NCBI GenBank assembly: GCA_030649955.1
Contig: JAUSFD010000012.1
Location: forward strand, 1 to 64,000
DNA: 64,000 nt
DNA from: Candidatus Peregrinibacteria bacterium
Lineage (GTDB): Bacteria > Patescibacteriota > Gracilibacteria > Peribacterales > Peribacteraceae
Direction of reading: 5' to 3'
Shown: positions 47,918-57,326 of the stretch, in pieces
Position numbering within the stretch: position 1 is the stretch's first letter
Layout of the letters: each line of letters starts with the position of its first letter
Notes under the pieces: model-generated
The model's input: the letters and a program-made list of their open reading frames with translations, nothing else
Told to the model about the DNA's origin: nothing
Databases searched by the model: none
Program-made: the position numbers and the translations under genes

Positions 47918-50686
47918 TTAAACCGGCTCAGAACCACGCGTGCTGATGATACGGCTCTGCTCCCAGAGGAGGAAAATGCAGAGCGGGATGATCCAGAGCG
48001 GCTCCAAGGATCGGAGGACGATCGCCTCCCCGAGGATCGTCGCAATGCTCACGTAGGGGAGGGAGTGGAGGAGCATCTGGCTCTCCACGCGCCGCATGTA
48101 CTCGAAGAACAGCACGTACGGGAGGATGGAAAAGATGCAGATGAACGCCAGAGTGCGCACGAGGTCGATCAGTGTGTAGGAGGTGAGTTGTGTCCACGGC
48201 AGGAGGGCCAGGGAGAGGGTGAAGCCTATCGCTCCGAGCCAGAAGAGGTACGCAGGATAGCGGGCACGGATCATGCCCTGCTCCTGTTGCAGGCGCTTGC
48301 TCGCCTCGGAGTAGAGGGCAAATCCCAGTCCGCTCGTCGCGGCGAAGAGCGTCCCGAGCTGCGAGAAGCCCTGTGTACTCATGAGGATGAGCATGCTCCC
48401 GAGGACGGCGAGGAGGGAGATGACATGCCTGCTCAGTGCGTGGTGGAGTGAGACGCTGCGCAAGAGCAGTGTGATGATCACGCCGGAGACGATGAAGAGG
48501 ATGTACTGTGTGGGTGGGATGACACTCAACGTGAGGTAGGTGGCAAGACCAGTAATGAAGAGGGAGATGCCGCAGAGGAGGAGCGTGGGATTGAAGGGGG
48601 AGAGGTGCTTGAGCTTCTGCTCTGTGGCATAGCTCTGCGAGAAGTACGCGATAGCCATCACCAAGAAGAACGCCGCGAAGCGCATGAATGTCAGATCGAA
48701 TGCAGAGAGAGCTCCCTCGAGGAGAGTACGAGCGATGACGGGATCGAGCCCCCACAGGGTGACGAGAGCAATGATGCCCATCGCGGGCCGGAGCCTGGCG
48801 TACGGCTTGATCACCTGCATGTTCTCTGCACCAGCGGAGCGCAGCTCTGCGAGGAACTGCCGGAGGCCGACTGCCGAGAGATTGGCGCGGAGCACGACTG
48901 TACTCTGCTGATCGGGCTTCCCACGAGTGTACTGGATCTCCCGCAGGTCATCTCCGTGCGCTCGGTGGACGAGGTTCATGCGATCCATCACCGTGCCATC
49001 CTCCATACGAATGCGGTACGAGATCGTTCGGAGGCGCTTGCGCTCCTCCATCACGTGCTGGTGTTCGAAGATCGCCTCGTACACTTTCCCTGGATCGAGG
49101 TGACCATCGGCAATGGCGCGGTACACATCGGGGAGCGAGGATTTCCCCAGCGACCGGATCCCCCGCAGCATGCTCTCTACTTGGAACTCATCGATGAACC
49201 CGCGTCGGTGGTCGCGCAGGACAACTTCGAGCATCTGCTTACCGATCGCCTCCTGCTGGCCATCGGACTTCGTCGTACCCAGGGACCGGCGAATCATCGC
49301 GATGGCGTACCCCGTCTTCGTCCAGGAAAGCCATTCGCGCTGCACGGTTGCGTCATTGCTGAGGGTGAGGGAGACGGTATCCGCGTGCTTGAGCGAGGTA
49401 TGGAAGGGGACGGTCGTACCGTTGACTGCTACGGAGCTGAGGCGGAGGGATGCGTCGTGGAAGAGGTAGAATGCGGCATCGAGCGCCGTCGCACCCTTGG
49501 GGACAGAGACGGTCAAATCCGCAGGGCCGTGGATGACGATGGATTCGCCGAGGATGTCACTCTGCAGGCTCTGCCAGAACTCCTCACTCTGCTCCTTGGT
49601 ATCCTCGGAGAGCGAGGAGATCCGCTGTGTCCATGGGAGCTGTCCCAAGATTTCCGGGGTCTGCGTGCCGAAGCAGAACGTCGTGACACCCCGGCGAGCG
49701 TATTCCTGCATTTCCTGCGTGCGGATCTTGCACCGGACGCGCGTGCCATCCTCGAGGATGATGGTGGTGTGCAGGCCGCGGTAGCCGTTCAGGCGTGGGG
49801 AGTTGATGTAATCCTGGAAGGACATCGTCTCCCGCTGCCACAGTTGGTGGAGCGCTCCCATGACGCGGTAGCAGGTATCGACATCTCTGCAGATGAAGGC
49901 GATCGTCAGTCCGGAGAAGCCCGTAGCCGCTTCCCCTTTCAGGAGGAGCTGCGCACGCAACCGATCCCACGCCTTGTGCTCGTAGAGGAGGGATACCGAT
50001 GCGGCGATCTCCGGATAGTCCTTCGTGACGGTACTGCGCAGCAGCTTCTGCACTCTGCGGCCATGCTGCTCGTTCTCGTTGCGCAGATCCTCCAGCTGCG
50101 CGAAGGTAGCGGGATCGAGAACGGAGAGACACAGGCCTTCCAGCTCATCACGGATATCCTGCATGCAGAGGCGATCCGCGATCCGGACGTAGATCTCTGT
50201 TGTCTCCTTCGCCAGGGCTGCGCGCTTGTCCGGAGGCAAGAACTCCGCTGTTTGCATGTTGTGGAGCCGGTCGAGGAGCTTGATGACCATGATCCGCACG
50301 TCCTTCTGCATGAGGGTGAAGATCTTCCGGAGCGTTTCCACCTGCTCGTTGAGTGTCGGCTTCTCCCCAAGGTCTTGCTTGTTGAGCTTGGTCACGCCGT
50401 CAATGAGCTCCGGGACGGTTCCGTTGAACTCTCGCTGCACGTCCTGCAGAGTCAGGGGAGTGTCCTCGAGAGTATCGTGCAGCAGCGCCGCAATGAGCGT
50501 GTCTGCGTCAGCGCCGACATCCGCGAGCATATCTGCGACGGCGATCGGGTGACTGAAGTATGGCTCACCCGATTTCCGCACTTGCCCCTCATGCATGGCC
50601 TTCCCCAACTCGAACGCTACGTGCACACGTTCCTGGTCGTTCGTGGGGAGGTGCCGAATATGGGAGCGGAATTCAGGCCACTGCAT
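47918..50686 (-). CDS. Rel/SpoT-like (p)ppGpp hydrolase fused to an EamA/DMT transporter
   Basis: 922 aa in one frame. Residues 25-175 are the HD hydrolase: H46, H70-D71, E74-D75 (HDTLED) and DRLHNMQT (139 on). Residues about 215-345 are the synthetase fold, but the catalytic EIQIRT is replaced by RCKIRT (no Glu), and the Asp of the D-x-x-(A/G)-x-R strand is missing (GFSGLTIAF), so synthesis is unlikely. A TGS domain (about 390-460) and degenerate ACT-like region (about 615-650) follow. From about 660 to 910 there are nine or ten membrane helices of the EamA drug/metabolite transporter type. Alarmone hydrolysis may be coupled to transport (inference). Confidence 0.88.
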   Translation of the reverse strand: MQWPEFRSHIRHLPTNDQERVHVAFELGKAMHEGQVRKSGEPYFSHPIAVADMLADVGADADTLIAALLHDTLEDTPLTLQDVQREFNGTVPELIDGVTKLNKQDLGEKPTLNEQVETLRKIFTLMQKDVRIMVIKLLDRLHNMQTAEFLPPDKRAALAKETTEIYVRIADRLCMQDIRDELEGLCLSVLDPATFAQLEDLRNENEQHGRRVQKLLRSTVTKDYPEIAASVSLLYEHKAWDRLRAQLLLKGEAATGFSGLTIAFICRDVDTCYRVMGALHQLWQRETMSFQDYINSPRLNGYRGLHTTIILEDGTRVRCKIRTQEMQEYARRGVTTFCFGTQTPEILGQLPWTQRISSLSEDTKEQSEEFWQSLQSDILGESIVIHGPADLTVSVPKGATALDAAFYLFHDASLRLSSVAVNGTTVPFHTSLKHADTVSLTLSNDATVQREWLSWTKTGYAIAMIRRSLGTTKSDGQQEAIGKQMLEVVLRDHRRGFIDEFQVESMLRGIRSLGKSSLPDVYRAIADGHLDPGKVYEAIFEHQHVMEERKRLRTISYRIRMEDGTVMDRMNLVHRAHGDDLREIQYTRGKPDQQSTVVLRANLSAVGLRQFLAELRSAGAENMQVIKPYARLRPAMGIIALVTLWGLDPVIARTLLEGALSAFDLTFMRFAAFFLVMAIAYFSQSYATEQKLKHLSPFNPTLLLCGISLFITGLATYLTLSVIPPTQYILFIVSGVIITLLLRSVSLHHALSRHVISLLAVLGSMLILMSTQGFSQLGTLFAATSGLGFALYSEASKRLQQEQGMIRARYPAYLFWLGAIGFTLSLALLPWTQLTSYTLIDLVRTLAFICIFSILPYVLFFEYMRRVESQMLLHSLPYVSIATILGEAIVLRSLEPLWIIPLCIFLLWEQSRIISTRGSEPV

Positions 50687-50798
50687 CTTGAATGGTTATT
50701 CTACCCTCGCTTGTCAAAAAAAGTAAGCATCCCCAGCCAATTGTCGCATGCAGCGAAATGACAGCAGGACGGCAGGAATTGACGAGGGAGCCACTTCC

Positions 50799-51287
50799 CT
50801 ACGTGCGAGGGGTGAGTATTCCCACGATGTACGCCTTCACATTCGCGAAGATCTCCGTGTGCTCATCGAGCGCTTCGATCTCCTTCTGCGAGAACCACCG
50901 GAGCTCGCGTCCCTCCTCCTCCGCGAGTGTGAGTGCCTGTGTCTCATCGATCGGTCGGGCGAGGTAGAGGAAGTCCATGTGCTGGTGCGCCGGCTCCCCC
51001 CGTTCCTCGCTTGCGGGGATGTTCTCCAGGAGGAGGGCGATCGGCTTCTTCAGCATGTGGCCCTCGTCGCTATTGTCTGCGAAGAGATCCGTCTGCACGT
51101 CCCCGATGATCTCGACTGCGAGCCCCGTCTCCTCCAGGCACTCGCGCTTCGCAGTCTCCTCCGGCGTCTCATCAGCATCGACGTGCCCTCCCGGGGGCAT
51201 CCAACGCTGCAGGCGCTTGTGCCACAGGAGGAGTGTGCGATTCTGCGAATCGATGATGAAGGCCGTTGCGGTGAAGTGGCGATGCAC
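50799..51287 (-). CDS. Nudix hydrolase
   Basis: 162 aa from GTG 51287; upstream codons belong to the heptamer hairpin. The Nudix box is complete: GGHVDADETPEETAKRECLE then ETGLAVEI (G-x5-E-x7-REUxEExGU). It probably hydrolyses a nucleoside diphosphate derivative. A C-terminal acidic region (ALTLAEEEGRELRWFSQKE) follows the family pattern. Confidence 0.88.
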   Translation of the reverse strand: MHRHFTATAFIIDSQNRTLLLWHKRLQRWMPPGGHVDADETPEETAKRECLEETGLAVEIIGDVQTDLFADNSDEGHMLKKPIALLLENIPASEERGEPAHQHMDFLYLARPIDETQALTLAEEEGRELRWFSQKEIEALDEHTEIFANVKAYIVGILTPRT

Positions 51288-51290
51288 GAC

Positions 51291-51358
51291 TGAATGGAGA
51301 ATGGAAAATGTACAATGAATGACATTGTTCATTCTACATTGAACATTCTACATTTTTC
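51291..51358. repeat. heptamer-repeat hairpin (GAATGGA type)
   Basis: The left arm GAATGGAGAATGGAAAATG (51292 on) pairs with the right arm ending CATTCTACATTTTT. It lies between divergent genes, so it is not just a terminator. Confidence 0.65.
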
Positions 51359-51408
51359 CCAGATGAAGGCCTTGTGATATACTGCCCTTTACTCCTTTCA
51401 CAGCTGCT

Positions 51409-51975
51409 TTGGTTTTGATCAACGATAACTCCACCGTGCTGAACATCGGTGATTCGCTCCCGCACTTCTCACTCCCTGCAACGGATGGCATGACCGTGGA
51501 TACGCGCATGATCAAGGATCCTGTCCTCGCGATGATCTTCACCTGCAACCACTGCCCGTACGCGCAAGCCTACGAGGATCGTCTCATCGACCTCGGGAAG
51601 CGCTTGGATGGCGAAGGAGTGCAGATCGTCCTCGTCTCCGCGAACGATGCCACGGGGTACCCGGATGATTCCTTCGAGCAGATGAAGGTGAAGCACGATC
51701 TGAAGAGCTACCCCTTCCCGTACTGCTACGACGAGTCGCAGGAGGTGGCACGCTCCTTTGGAGCGCTCTGCACGCCGCACTGCTTCGTCTTCGATCGTGA
51801 GCGGATACTCAAGTACAAGGGCAGAGTCGACGACAATTGGCAGGATCCGGGGAACGTGCGCGAGCACAACCTGCACGATGCCCTCGTCGCTGTGAGCCGC
51901 GACGAAGATCCCCCCGTCACCGAAGCAAATGCCATAGGATGCTCCATCAAGTGGAAAGAAGTGGCGAGTGGATAG
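51409..51975 (+). CDS. peroxiredoxin/thioredoxin-like (AhpC-TSA) protein
   Basis: 188 aa. Thioredoxin-fold start (LNIGDSLPHFSLPATDG) and a CNHCPYAQAYED site, where CxxC replaces the TxxC of classic peroxiredoxins. A later LCTPHCFVFDRE carries the cis-Pro region. This is the 'thioredoxin family protein' group that reduces or isomerises disulfides. The start is TTG 51409 or 51415. TATACT lies at 51378-51383. Confidence 0.85.
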   Translation: MVLINDNSTVLNIGDSLPHFSLPATDGMTVDTRMIKDPVLAMIFTCNHCPYAQAYEDRLIDLGKRLDGEGVQIVLVSANDATGYPDDSFEQMKVKHDLKSYPFPYCYDESQEVARSFGALCTPHCFVFDRERILKYKGRVDDNWQDPGNVREHNLHDALVAVSRDEDPPVTEANAIGCSIKWKEVASG

Positions 51976-52080
51976 TGGACAACGGACAACGGACAATGAA
52001 ATGTTGAATCGTTGGCTCTAGGTAACCCTGCCTTTTTCTTCTTATTGTCCACTGTCCACTGTCCACTTTCTTATCACTCC
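51961..52080. repeat. heptamer-repeat hairpin (GGACAAC type)
   Basis: The left arm GTGGACAACGGACAACGGAC (51976 on) pairs with right arm TGTCCACTGTCCACTGTCC (about 52046 on). It lies between convergent genes. The last codons of the thiol-redox protein overlap its left edge. Confidence 0.7.
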
Positions 52081-52089
52081 TCCCGTTTC

Positions 52090-53070
52090 TCACTGCTCAG
52101 ATTGTTGTGTAGTGAGTACCATCACTTCCGGCCATGCGAACAGCCTTGCCCGTGCGAACGTTGCGCCGACACCGCGCGTGATGGCGAGCGTGCGGCTGCC
52201 CCCAAGGGGGAAGATCCCCTGGTCGTACTTCCTCCCCAGTTTTGTGGGGATTGGGGCGATGGGGCCGATGAGCGGGAGGCGGATTTGGCCGCCGTGGGTG
52301 TGGCCGCTCACGATGAGTGCTGCTCGATCACTCTTCGCTTCTCGGATCACGTCCGGATTATGCGAGAGGAGCAGGATGGGAACACCCTCTTCCACTTCCA
52401 TCGCCTTCGGCAGATTGTGGGAAGGTGACCATAGATCATCGATGCCGACGATGGCGAAGCGCTCATCCCCAGTACGGACAACGCGGCTCTCGTTGCGGAG
52501 CACGGTGATGCCCATCCGCTCGAGCGAGATCGTGAGATCCTCTGCCCGGTTTCCCGTCGCGTACCGCGACCCGCCGACACTGCGGAACTCACCGATGTCA
52601 TGGTTCCCCAAGACGGCGAACACTCCCAGTGATGCACGGAGGGACTCCAGGGATTTGAGCGCGTCCATATCTGTCTCCGGTACAGAAACGAAGTCGCCCG
52701 CCAGGAGTACGAGGTCGGGGAGTACAGCGTTCGCGCGGTCGACGACTCGCTGGACATCGGCCTCCTGCGCGTACGGGCCAACGTGGAAGTCTGAGAGCAC
52801 GACGATGCGCAGGGGCTGCGAGAGGGGGAACGGAACTGCGAATTCCGTGGTGCGGAGGATCGACGGCTCCACGAATGCTCCGTAGGAGATCGTGAGGAAT
52901 CCAACGAATCCGAGGACACCGACGATGCTCACGAGTACTCGCGACACGCGCGGCGAGTTGCCGTGGTGTTGGATCCACACAGCGGACACGATTGCCCCCG
53001 CTCCGCAGAGTGCGAGGAGGACGAGGATCGCGAGATCCCAGACGAAAATGTCGGGGTCGAGGAGGAACAT
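52090..53070 (-). CDS. membrane-anchored metallophosphoesterase (YkuE-like)
   Basis: 326 aa. Two N-terminal hydrophobic helices (DLAILVLLALCGAGAIVSAVW, VLVSIVGVLGFVGFLTISYG) precede a calcineurin-like core: LSDFHVGPY, LLAGDFVS, LGNHD, SHNPD and VSGHTHGGQ give the full set of metal ligands. Members act on UDP-diacylglucosamine, cyclic nucleotides or other phosphoesters. Here the substrate is open. Confidence 0.9.
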   Translation of the reverse strand: MFLLDPDIFVWDLAILVLLALCGAGAIVSAVWIQHHGNSPRVSRVLVSIVGVLGFVGFLTISYGAFVEPSILRTTEFAVPFPLSQPLRIVVLSDFHVGPYAQEADVQRVVDRANAVLPDLVLLAGDFVSVPETDMDALKSLESLRASLGVFAVLGNHDIGEFRSVGGSRYATGNRAEDLTISLERMGITVLRNESRVVRTGDERFAIVGIDDLWSPSHNLPKAMEVEEGVPILLLSHNPDVIREAKSDRAALIVSGHTHGGQIRLPLIGPIAPIPTKLGRKYDQGIFPLGGSRTLAITRGVGATFARARLFAWPEVMVLTTQQSEQ

Positions 53071-53078
53071 ACTCCGCG

Positions 53079-53084
53079 ATTGTA
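53079..53084 (-). promoter_or_regulatory. -10 box of the phosphoesterase gene
   Basis: TACAAT on the minus strand, 8 nt before ATG 53070. It sits at the edge of the adjoining hairpin. Confidence 0.55.
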
Positions 53085-53150
53085 GGATTAGGATGAGGAT
53101 TAGGGATAGGGAAAAAGGAACCCAAATCCCAATCCTAATCCAAATCCTCT
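53083..53150. repeat. heptamer-repeat hairpin (GGATTAG type)
   Basis: The left arm AGGATTAGGATGAGGATTAG (53085 on) pairs with right arm CCCAATCCTAATCCAAATCC (about 53128 on). It lies between uvrA's end and the phosphoesterase start, both on the minus strand. Confidence 0.7.
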
Positions 53151-53152
53151 TC

Positions 53153-56065
53153 TCAGCCCTTCTTCAGCACTCCCTTCAAATACTGTCCTGTGTAGCTCTC
53201 CTTGTGCTCAGCTACCTGCTCGGGCGTGCCGGAGGCAGTGATTTTCCCGCCACCTCCCCCTCCATCGGGTCCCAGATCGAGGATGTAGTCGACGCACTTG
53301 AGGACATCTAAGTTGTGCTCGATGACGAGCACGGTGTTGCCCTTGTCGACGAGCCGCTGGAGGACATCGAGTAAGCGCTGGATATCGTCAAAGTGGAGAC
53401 CCGTCGTGGGTTCGTCGAGGATGTAGAACGTCTTCCCCGTCGCACGCTTCGTGAGTTCCGTCGCCAGCTTCACGCGTTGCGCTTCCCCTCCGGAGAGTGT
53501 CGTAGCGCTCTGTCCTAGGTGAATGTAGCCGAGTCCCACGTCCTCGAGCGTCTGGAGCTTGTTCTTGATGGAGGGGATTGCGGAGAAGAAGGTGAGTGCC
53601 TCAGAGATGGTCATGTCGAGTGCCTCCGCGATATTCTTTCCTTTATACGTGATCTCCAACGTCTCGCGGTTGTAGCGCTTGCCGTGGCAGAGCTCGCAAG
53701 TGACGAAGACATCAGGGAGGAAGTGCATCTCTATCCGCTTGAGTCCGTCGCCCTCGCACTCCTCGCAGCGGCCACCCTTCACGTTGAAGCTGAAGCGCCC
53801 CGGTTTGTAACCACGCAGCTTCGCCTCTGGCGTCGTCGCGAAGAGGTCGCGTACATCCGTGAAGATGCCCGTGTACGTCGCGGGGTTACTGCGTGGGGTG
53901 CGCCCGATGGGGGACTGGTCGATGACGATCGCCTTATCGAGGTGCTCGAGCCCCTCGATGCTGCCAACGTTCTGCGGTTTCGTGTGCGCTTTGTTGAGCA
54001 CGTGCAGCAGCTCAGGGCCCAGGATGCCGTGGATGAGGCTCGATTTCCCAGAGCCAGAGACGCCGGAGATCCCAATGAAGGTCCCGAGCGGCAGAGCGAC
54101 AGAGACGTGTTGCAGGTTGTGGTGGTATGCGTCCTCGATCGTCACGAACTTCCCATTCCCGGGCCGGCGATTCTTCGGGATAACAATGCTCTTCTTCCCG
54201 CTCATGTACTGACCGGTCACGGACTGTGTGTTTGCGATGAGTTCTTCGGGGGTTCCCTGTGCAACTACCTGTCCGCCGTACTTCCCCGCGCCCGGCCCGA
54301 TCTCGAGCAGGTAGTCTGCAGCCCGGATCGTCTCCTCGTCGTGCTCAACAACGATCACGGTGTTCCCCAGGTCTCGCAATTGCATGAGTGTGCGGATGAG
54401 GCGTGAGTTATCGCGTTGATGGAGGCCGATGCTCGGTTCATCGAGGACGTAGAGGACACCCTGGAGTGCGGAGCCGATCTGCGTGGCGAGCCGAATGCGC
54501 TGCGCTTCACCACCAGAGAGCGTCGCTGCGGAGCGGGACATCGTGAGGTACTGGAGCCCGACGTTCTCCAGGAACGTGAGGCGCGCGATGATTTCCGAGA
54601 GCACTTTCTTCACAATCGTGTACTCATACGTACTGAATGTCGCACTATCTTCGCTGCCCTTGCTGCCTTCCCTGCCCTTCCTGCCTTTGTCCATAGGCAC
54701 CATTCCCTCGAAGAAGATCTTCGCCTCATCAATGCTCAGGTCCGTCGTCGTGACGATGTCCTTGTCGCCGACGGTGACCCCGAGAATCTCCTTCTTGAGG
54801 CGTCTCCCTTCGCATGCCGCGCAGGGGAGTTCCAGCATGTACGCCTCGATCTGACTGCGGATGTAGCTCGAGTCCGTCTCCTCATGGCGGCGCTTCAAGT
54901 TGGGGATCACGCCCTCGTACGTCGTCTGGTACTGCCCGCCGAACTTCGCGGTATCGAAGCGGACAGAGAGCTGCTTGTCGTAGCCCCACAGGATGACGTG
55001 GCGATGCTCCTCTGCCAGCTTCTCCCACGGCGTGTCCATGCGGAACCCAACGTGCTCCGCGAGGACTTCGAGTACGTGCGCCATGAATCCCATGCGGCTC
55101 GCCGATGTCGTCCACGGGTGGATGGCGCCCTCGGAGATGGAGAGGCGCGGATTGGGGATGATCGTCGCCTCGTCGATCTGTAAAATTATGCCGAGGCCGT
55201 GGCAAGTTTCACATGCGCCGTGCGGTGCGTTGAATGAGAAGCTCCGGGGCTCGATCTCCGGGATGTCCGCATCGGGGTGATCGGGGCAGACGAAAGACTC
55301 GGCGAATCGCTTCTCCTCGTTCGTGTCCGCATCCAGCACGATGAGCGACCCCTCGCCTTTGCGGAGCGAGAGCTCCACGGAGTCCGCGAGGCGCGTGCGG
55401 TTGGGGTTGATCGCCCCATCCTTCATGGCGAAATCTCGGACGATGAGCCGGTCCACGACGATCTGGATGGTGTGCGCTTTCTTGGGATCCAGGGCGATCT
55501 CCTCATCTACCGTCACGATCTGCTCGTCGATGCGCATGCGCACGAACCCGGCGCGGCGAATAGAGTCGAGCACCTTCACGTGCTCGCCCTTCCTCCCGTC
55601 GACGATGGGTGCGAGGAGGTAGATCTTCCTCCCTTCCGGCATGCCCGTGATGGTCTCTACAATCTGGCTTGCCGATTGCTGCGTGAGCAAGCGGCTACAT
55701 ACGCTGCAGTGCACTTTGCCCACCTTCGCCCACAGGAGACGCATATAGTCGTAGATTTCCGTCACAGTTCCCACCGTGGATCGTGGGTTCCGCGCTGCCG
55801 TCTTCTGATCGATGCTGATCGCAGGACTGAGCCCCTCGATACTCTCCACCTCCGGTTTCTCCATCTGCGCGATGAACTGGCGCGCGTATGCAGAGAGACT
55901 CTCCACGTACCGCCTCTGCCCCTCTGCGAAGATCGTGTCGAAGGCGAGCGATGATTTCCCGGAACCAGAGAGGCCGGTAATTACCGTGAGTTTGTTCCGT
56001 GGGATCGAGACGTCGATATTCTTCAGATTGTGCATCCGAGCGCCTTTGACGACGATTCTGTCCAT
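53153..56065 (-). CDS. uvrA: excinuclease ABC subunit A
   Basis: 970 aa from ATG 56065. Two ABC ATPase halves: Walker [13 protein letters not shown] and [12 protein letters not shown], signatures [13 protein letters not shown] and [14 protein letters not shown]. Zinc sites are seen at [20 protein letters not shown] and CEECEGDG with [10 protein letters not shown]. It recognises DNA damage with UvrB. A short Lys/Gly/Ser-rich insertion ([18 protein letters not shown]) before [13 protein letters not shown] is encoded by 7-8 nt repeats at about 54655-54700. It starts without a Shine-Dalgarno site, after a C-rich leader. Confidence 0.96.
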   Translation of the reverse strand: MDRIVVKGARMHNLKNIDVSIPRNKLTVITGLSGSGKSSLAFDTIFAEGQRRYVESLSAYARQFIAQMEKPEVESIEGLSPAISIDQKTAARNPRSTVGTVTEIYDYMRLLWAKVGKVHCSVCSRLLTQQSASQIVETITGMPEGRKIYLLAPIVDGRKGEHVKVLDSIRRAGFVRMRIDEQIVTVDEEIALDPKKAHTIQIVVDRLIVRDFAMKDGAINPNRTRLADSVELSLRKGEGSLIVLDADTNEEKRFAESFVCPDHPDADIPEIEPRSFSFNAPHGACETCHGLGIILQIDEATIIPNPRLSISEGAIHPWTTSASRMGFMAHVLEVLAEHVGFRMDTPWEKLAEEHRHVILWGYDKQLSVRFDTAKFGGQYQTTYEGVIPNLKRRHEETDSSYIRSQIEAYMLELPCAACEGRRLKKEILGVTVGDKDIVTTTDLSIDEAKIFFEGMVPMDKGRKGREGSKGSEDSATFSTYEYTIVKKVLSEIIARLTFLENVGLQYLTMSRSAATLSGGEAQRIRLATQIGSALQGVLYVLDEPSIGLHQRDNSRLIRTLMQLRDLGNTVIVVEHDEETIRAADYLLEIGPGAGKYGGQVVAQGTPEELIANTQSVTGQYMSGKKSIVIPKNRRPGNGKFVTIEDAYHHNLQHVSVALPLGTFIGISGVSGSGKSSLIHGILGPELLHVLNKAHTKPQNVGSIEGLEHLDKAIVIDQSPIGRTPRSNPATYTGIFTDVRDLFATTPEAKLRGYKPGRFSFNVKGGRCEECEGDGLKRIEMHFLPDVFVTCELCHGKRYNRETLEITYKGKNIAEALDMTISEALTFFSAIPSIKNKLQTLEDVGLGYIHLGQSATTLSGGEAQRVKLATELTKRATGKTFYILDEPTTGLHFDDIQRLLDVLQRLVDKGNTVLVIEHNLDVLKCVDYILDLGPDGGGGGGKITASGTPEQVAEHKESYTGQYLKGVLKKG

Positions 56066-56168
56066 AGGGTGTGGAGGGTGGAGGATGAGGGAATACACAC
56101 GAAAACGGCCCGCGTGCGCAGGCCCTGAGAGGCCAAAGCTTAGCACGATTTTTCCCCTCTGTCTAGGG

Positions 56169-56174
56169 TATACT
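56169..56174 (+). promoter_or_regulatory. -10 box of the ribE-ribH operon
   Basis: TATACT, 7 nt before the GTG start of ribE at 56182. No FMN riboswitch-like leader can fit in between. Confidence 0.6.
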
Positions 56175-56181
56175 CCAGGAA

Positions 56182-56754
56182 GTGTTCACCGGGATCATCG
56201 AAGCAACGGCCGAAGTTCTCAAAAGTTCGGGCGCTTCTCTCGTTATTGGAAGACCTGCCGCATTCGACGATATCGCCCCCGGCCACAGCATCGCTGTCTC
56301 TGGTGTCTGCCTCACGGTCACGAGCGCCGATGCATCAACAACGTCCTTCGATGTGGTCTCCGAGACGATGGATCGTTCGACTCTCGGAACATTGCGGAAG
56401 GGGAGCAGAGTGAACCTCGAGCGCGCCGTTGCGGTAGGAGAACGTCTCCATGGGCACATCGTCCAAGGGCACTGCGAGGGAGTTGGCACAGTCATCGACA
56501 TCTCTGATGCGAGCCGCATGCGCGTCCGCGTACCGAAGGACCTCCTCCCGAATATTGTGCCGAAGGGATCAATGACCATTGATGGTGTTTCGCTCACCGT
56601 TGCAAGTGTGGAGGGTGACGAGATCGAGGTTGCGCTCGTGCCGTTCACTCTCGAGAACACGATATTCGGAACACTCTCCCCCGGCGATTCGGTGAACATC
56701 GAGACCGATATCATCGGTCGGTACGTAGCGCACCTCCTTCCTTCACGAACATGA
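56182..56754 (+). CDS. ribE: riboflavin synthase alpha chain
   Basis: 190 aa from GTG 56182. The hallmark [12 protein letters not shown] opens the first lumazine-binding barrel and [14 protein letters not shown] opens the second. [11 protein letters not shown] follows, as in the family. It converts two 6,7-dimethyl-8-ribityllumazine molecules to riboflavin. It overlaps ribH by 4 bp (ATGA). Confidence 0.95.
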   Translation: MFTGIIEATAEVLKSSGASLVIGRPAAFDDIAPGHSIAVSGVCLTVTSADASTTSFDVVSETMDRSTLGTLRKGSRVNLERAVAVGERLHGHIVQGHCEGVGTVIDISDASRMRVRVPKDLLPNIVPKGSMTIDGVSLTVASVEGDEIEVALVPFTLENTIFGTLSPGDSVNIETDIIGRYVAHLLPSRT

Positions 56755-57215
56755 CGAAAAACGTTTCGGATCATCGACGATCACTGCCGAGAGCACGCGC
56801 GGAGTGGCGAATCGCCATCGTACATGCGCTCTTCCACGAAGCGGAGGTACAGGCGATGGTGGAGTACGCGAAGCGCACACTCATCGACGCGGGCGTTTCG
56901 GAGAATGCCATCACTCTCCATCCCGTTGCGGGCTCCTTTGAAGTCCCTCTCATCGGTGCGGCGATTGCGGAGGCAAAGGGTGCAGATGCCCTCATCGGAT
57001 TCGGAGTGATCGTGGAGGGCGAGACGCACCACGCCTCTCTCCTCGCAGAGCAGACCGCACGCGGGATCATGGACGTCCAGATCCGCTACCGCATCCCCTT
57101 CGCGTTCGAGATCCTCTACGTCGCGGACTTGAATCAAGCGCGCGCGCGAGCGGAGAAGGGGCGCGAAGCGGCCGTGTCCGTCCTCCGGAGTCTCCACACT
57201 CTCCAGGATCTCTGA
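56751..57215 (+). CDS. ribH: 6,7-dimethyl-8-ribityllumazine synthase
   Basis: 154 aa, normal length. Key elements: GSFEVPLIGAAIA (substrate site), IGFGVIVEGETHHASLL (loop with the catalytic His) and the C-terminal helix EKGREAAVSVLRSL. Condenses the butanone phosphate made by RibB with the ribityl pyrimidine. Translationally coupled to ribE. Confidence 0.93.
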   Translation: MTKNVSDHRRSLPRARAEWRIAIVHALFHEAEVQAMVEYAKRTLIDAGVSENAITLHPVAGSFEVPLIGAAIAEAKGADALIGFGVIVEGETHHASLLAEQTARGIMDVQIRYRIPFAFEILYVADLNQARARAEKGREAAVSVLRSLHTLQDL

Positions 57216-57326
57216 TAGGCGATCCGACGCTGGATTCGCTTGCGTATGTCCAATCCTGCGTTCTCGCGTCATTGTGAGCACCCTTGCCCACCGGTAGCAT
57301 GCGAACCACTCTCTTCCCGCATCCTC

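Noticed and set aside
48605-50761. 718-codon open frame opposite the Rel-EamA gene
   Set aside because: Antisense to strong HD and TGS motifs. Its product has no recognisable fold and reflects high G+C with few stops.
56155-56182. FMN riboswitch before ribE
   Set aside because: The start codon is 7 nt after a TATACT box and the region is too short. No riboswitch-like conserved segments are seen.
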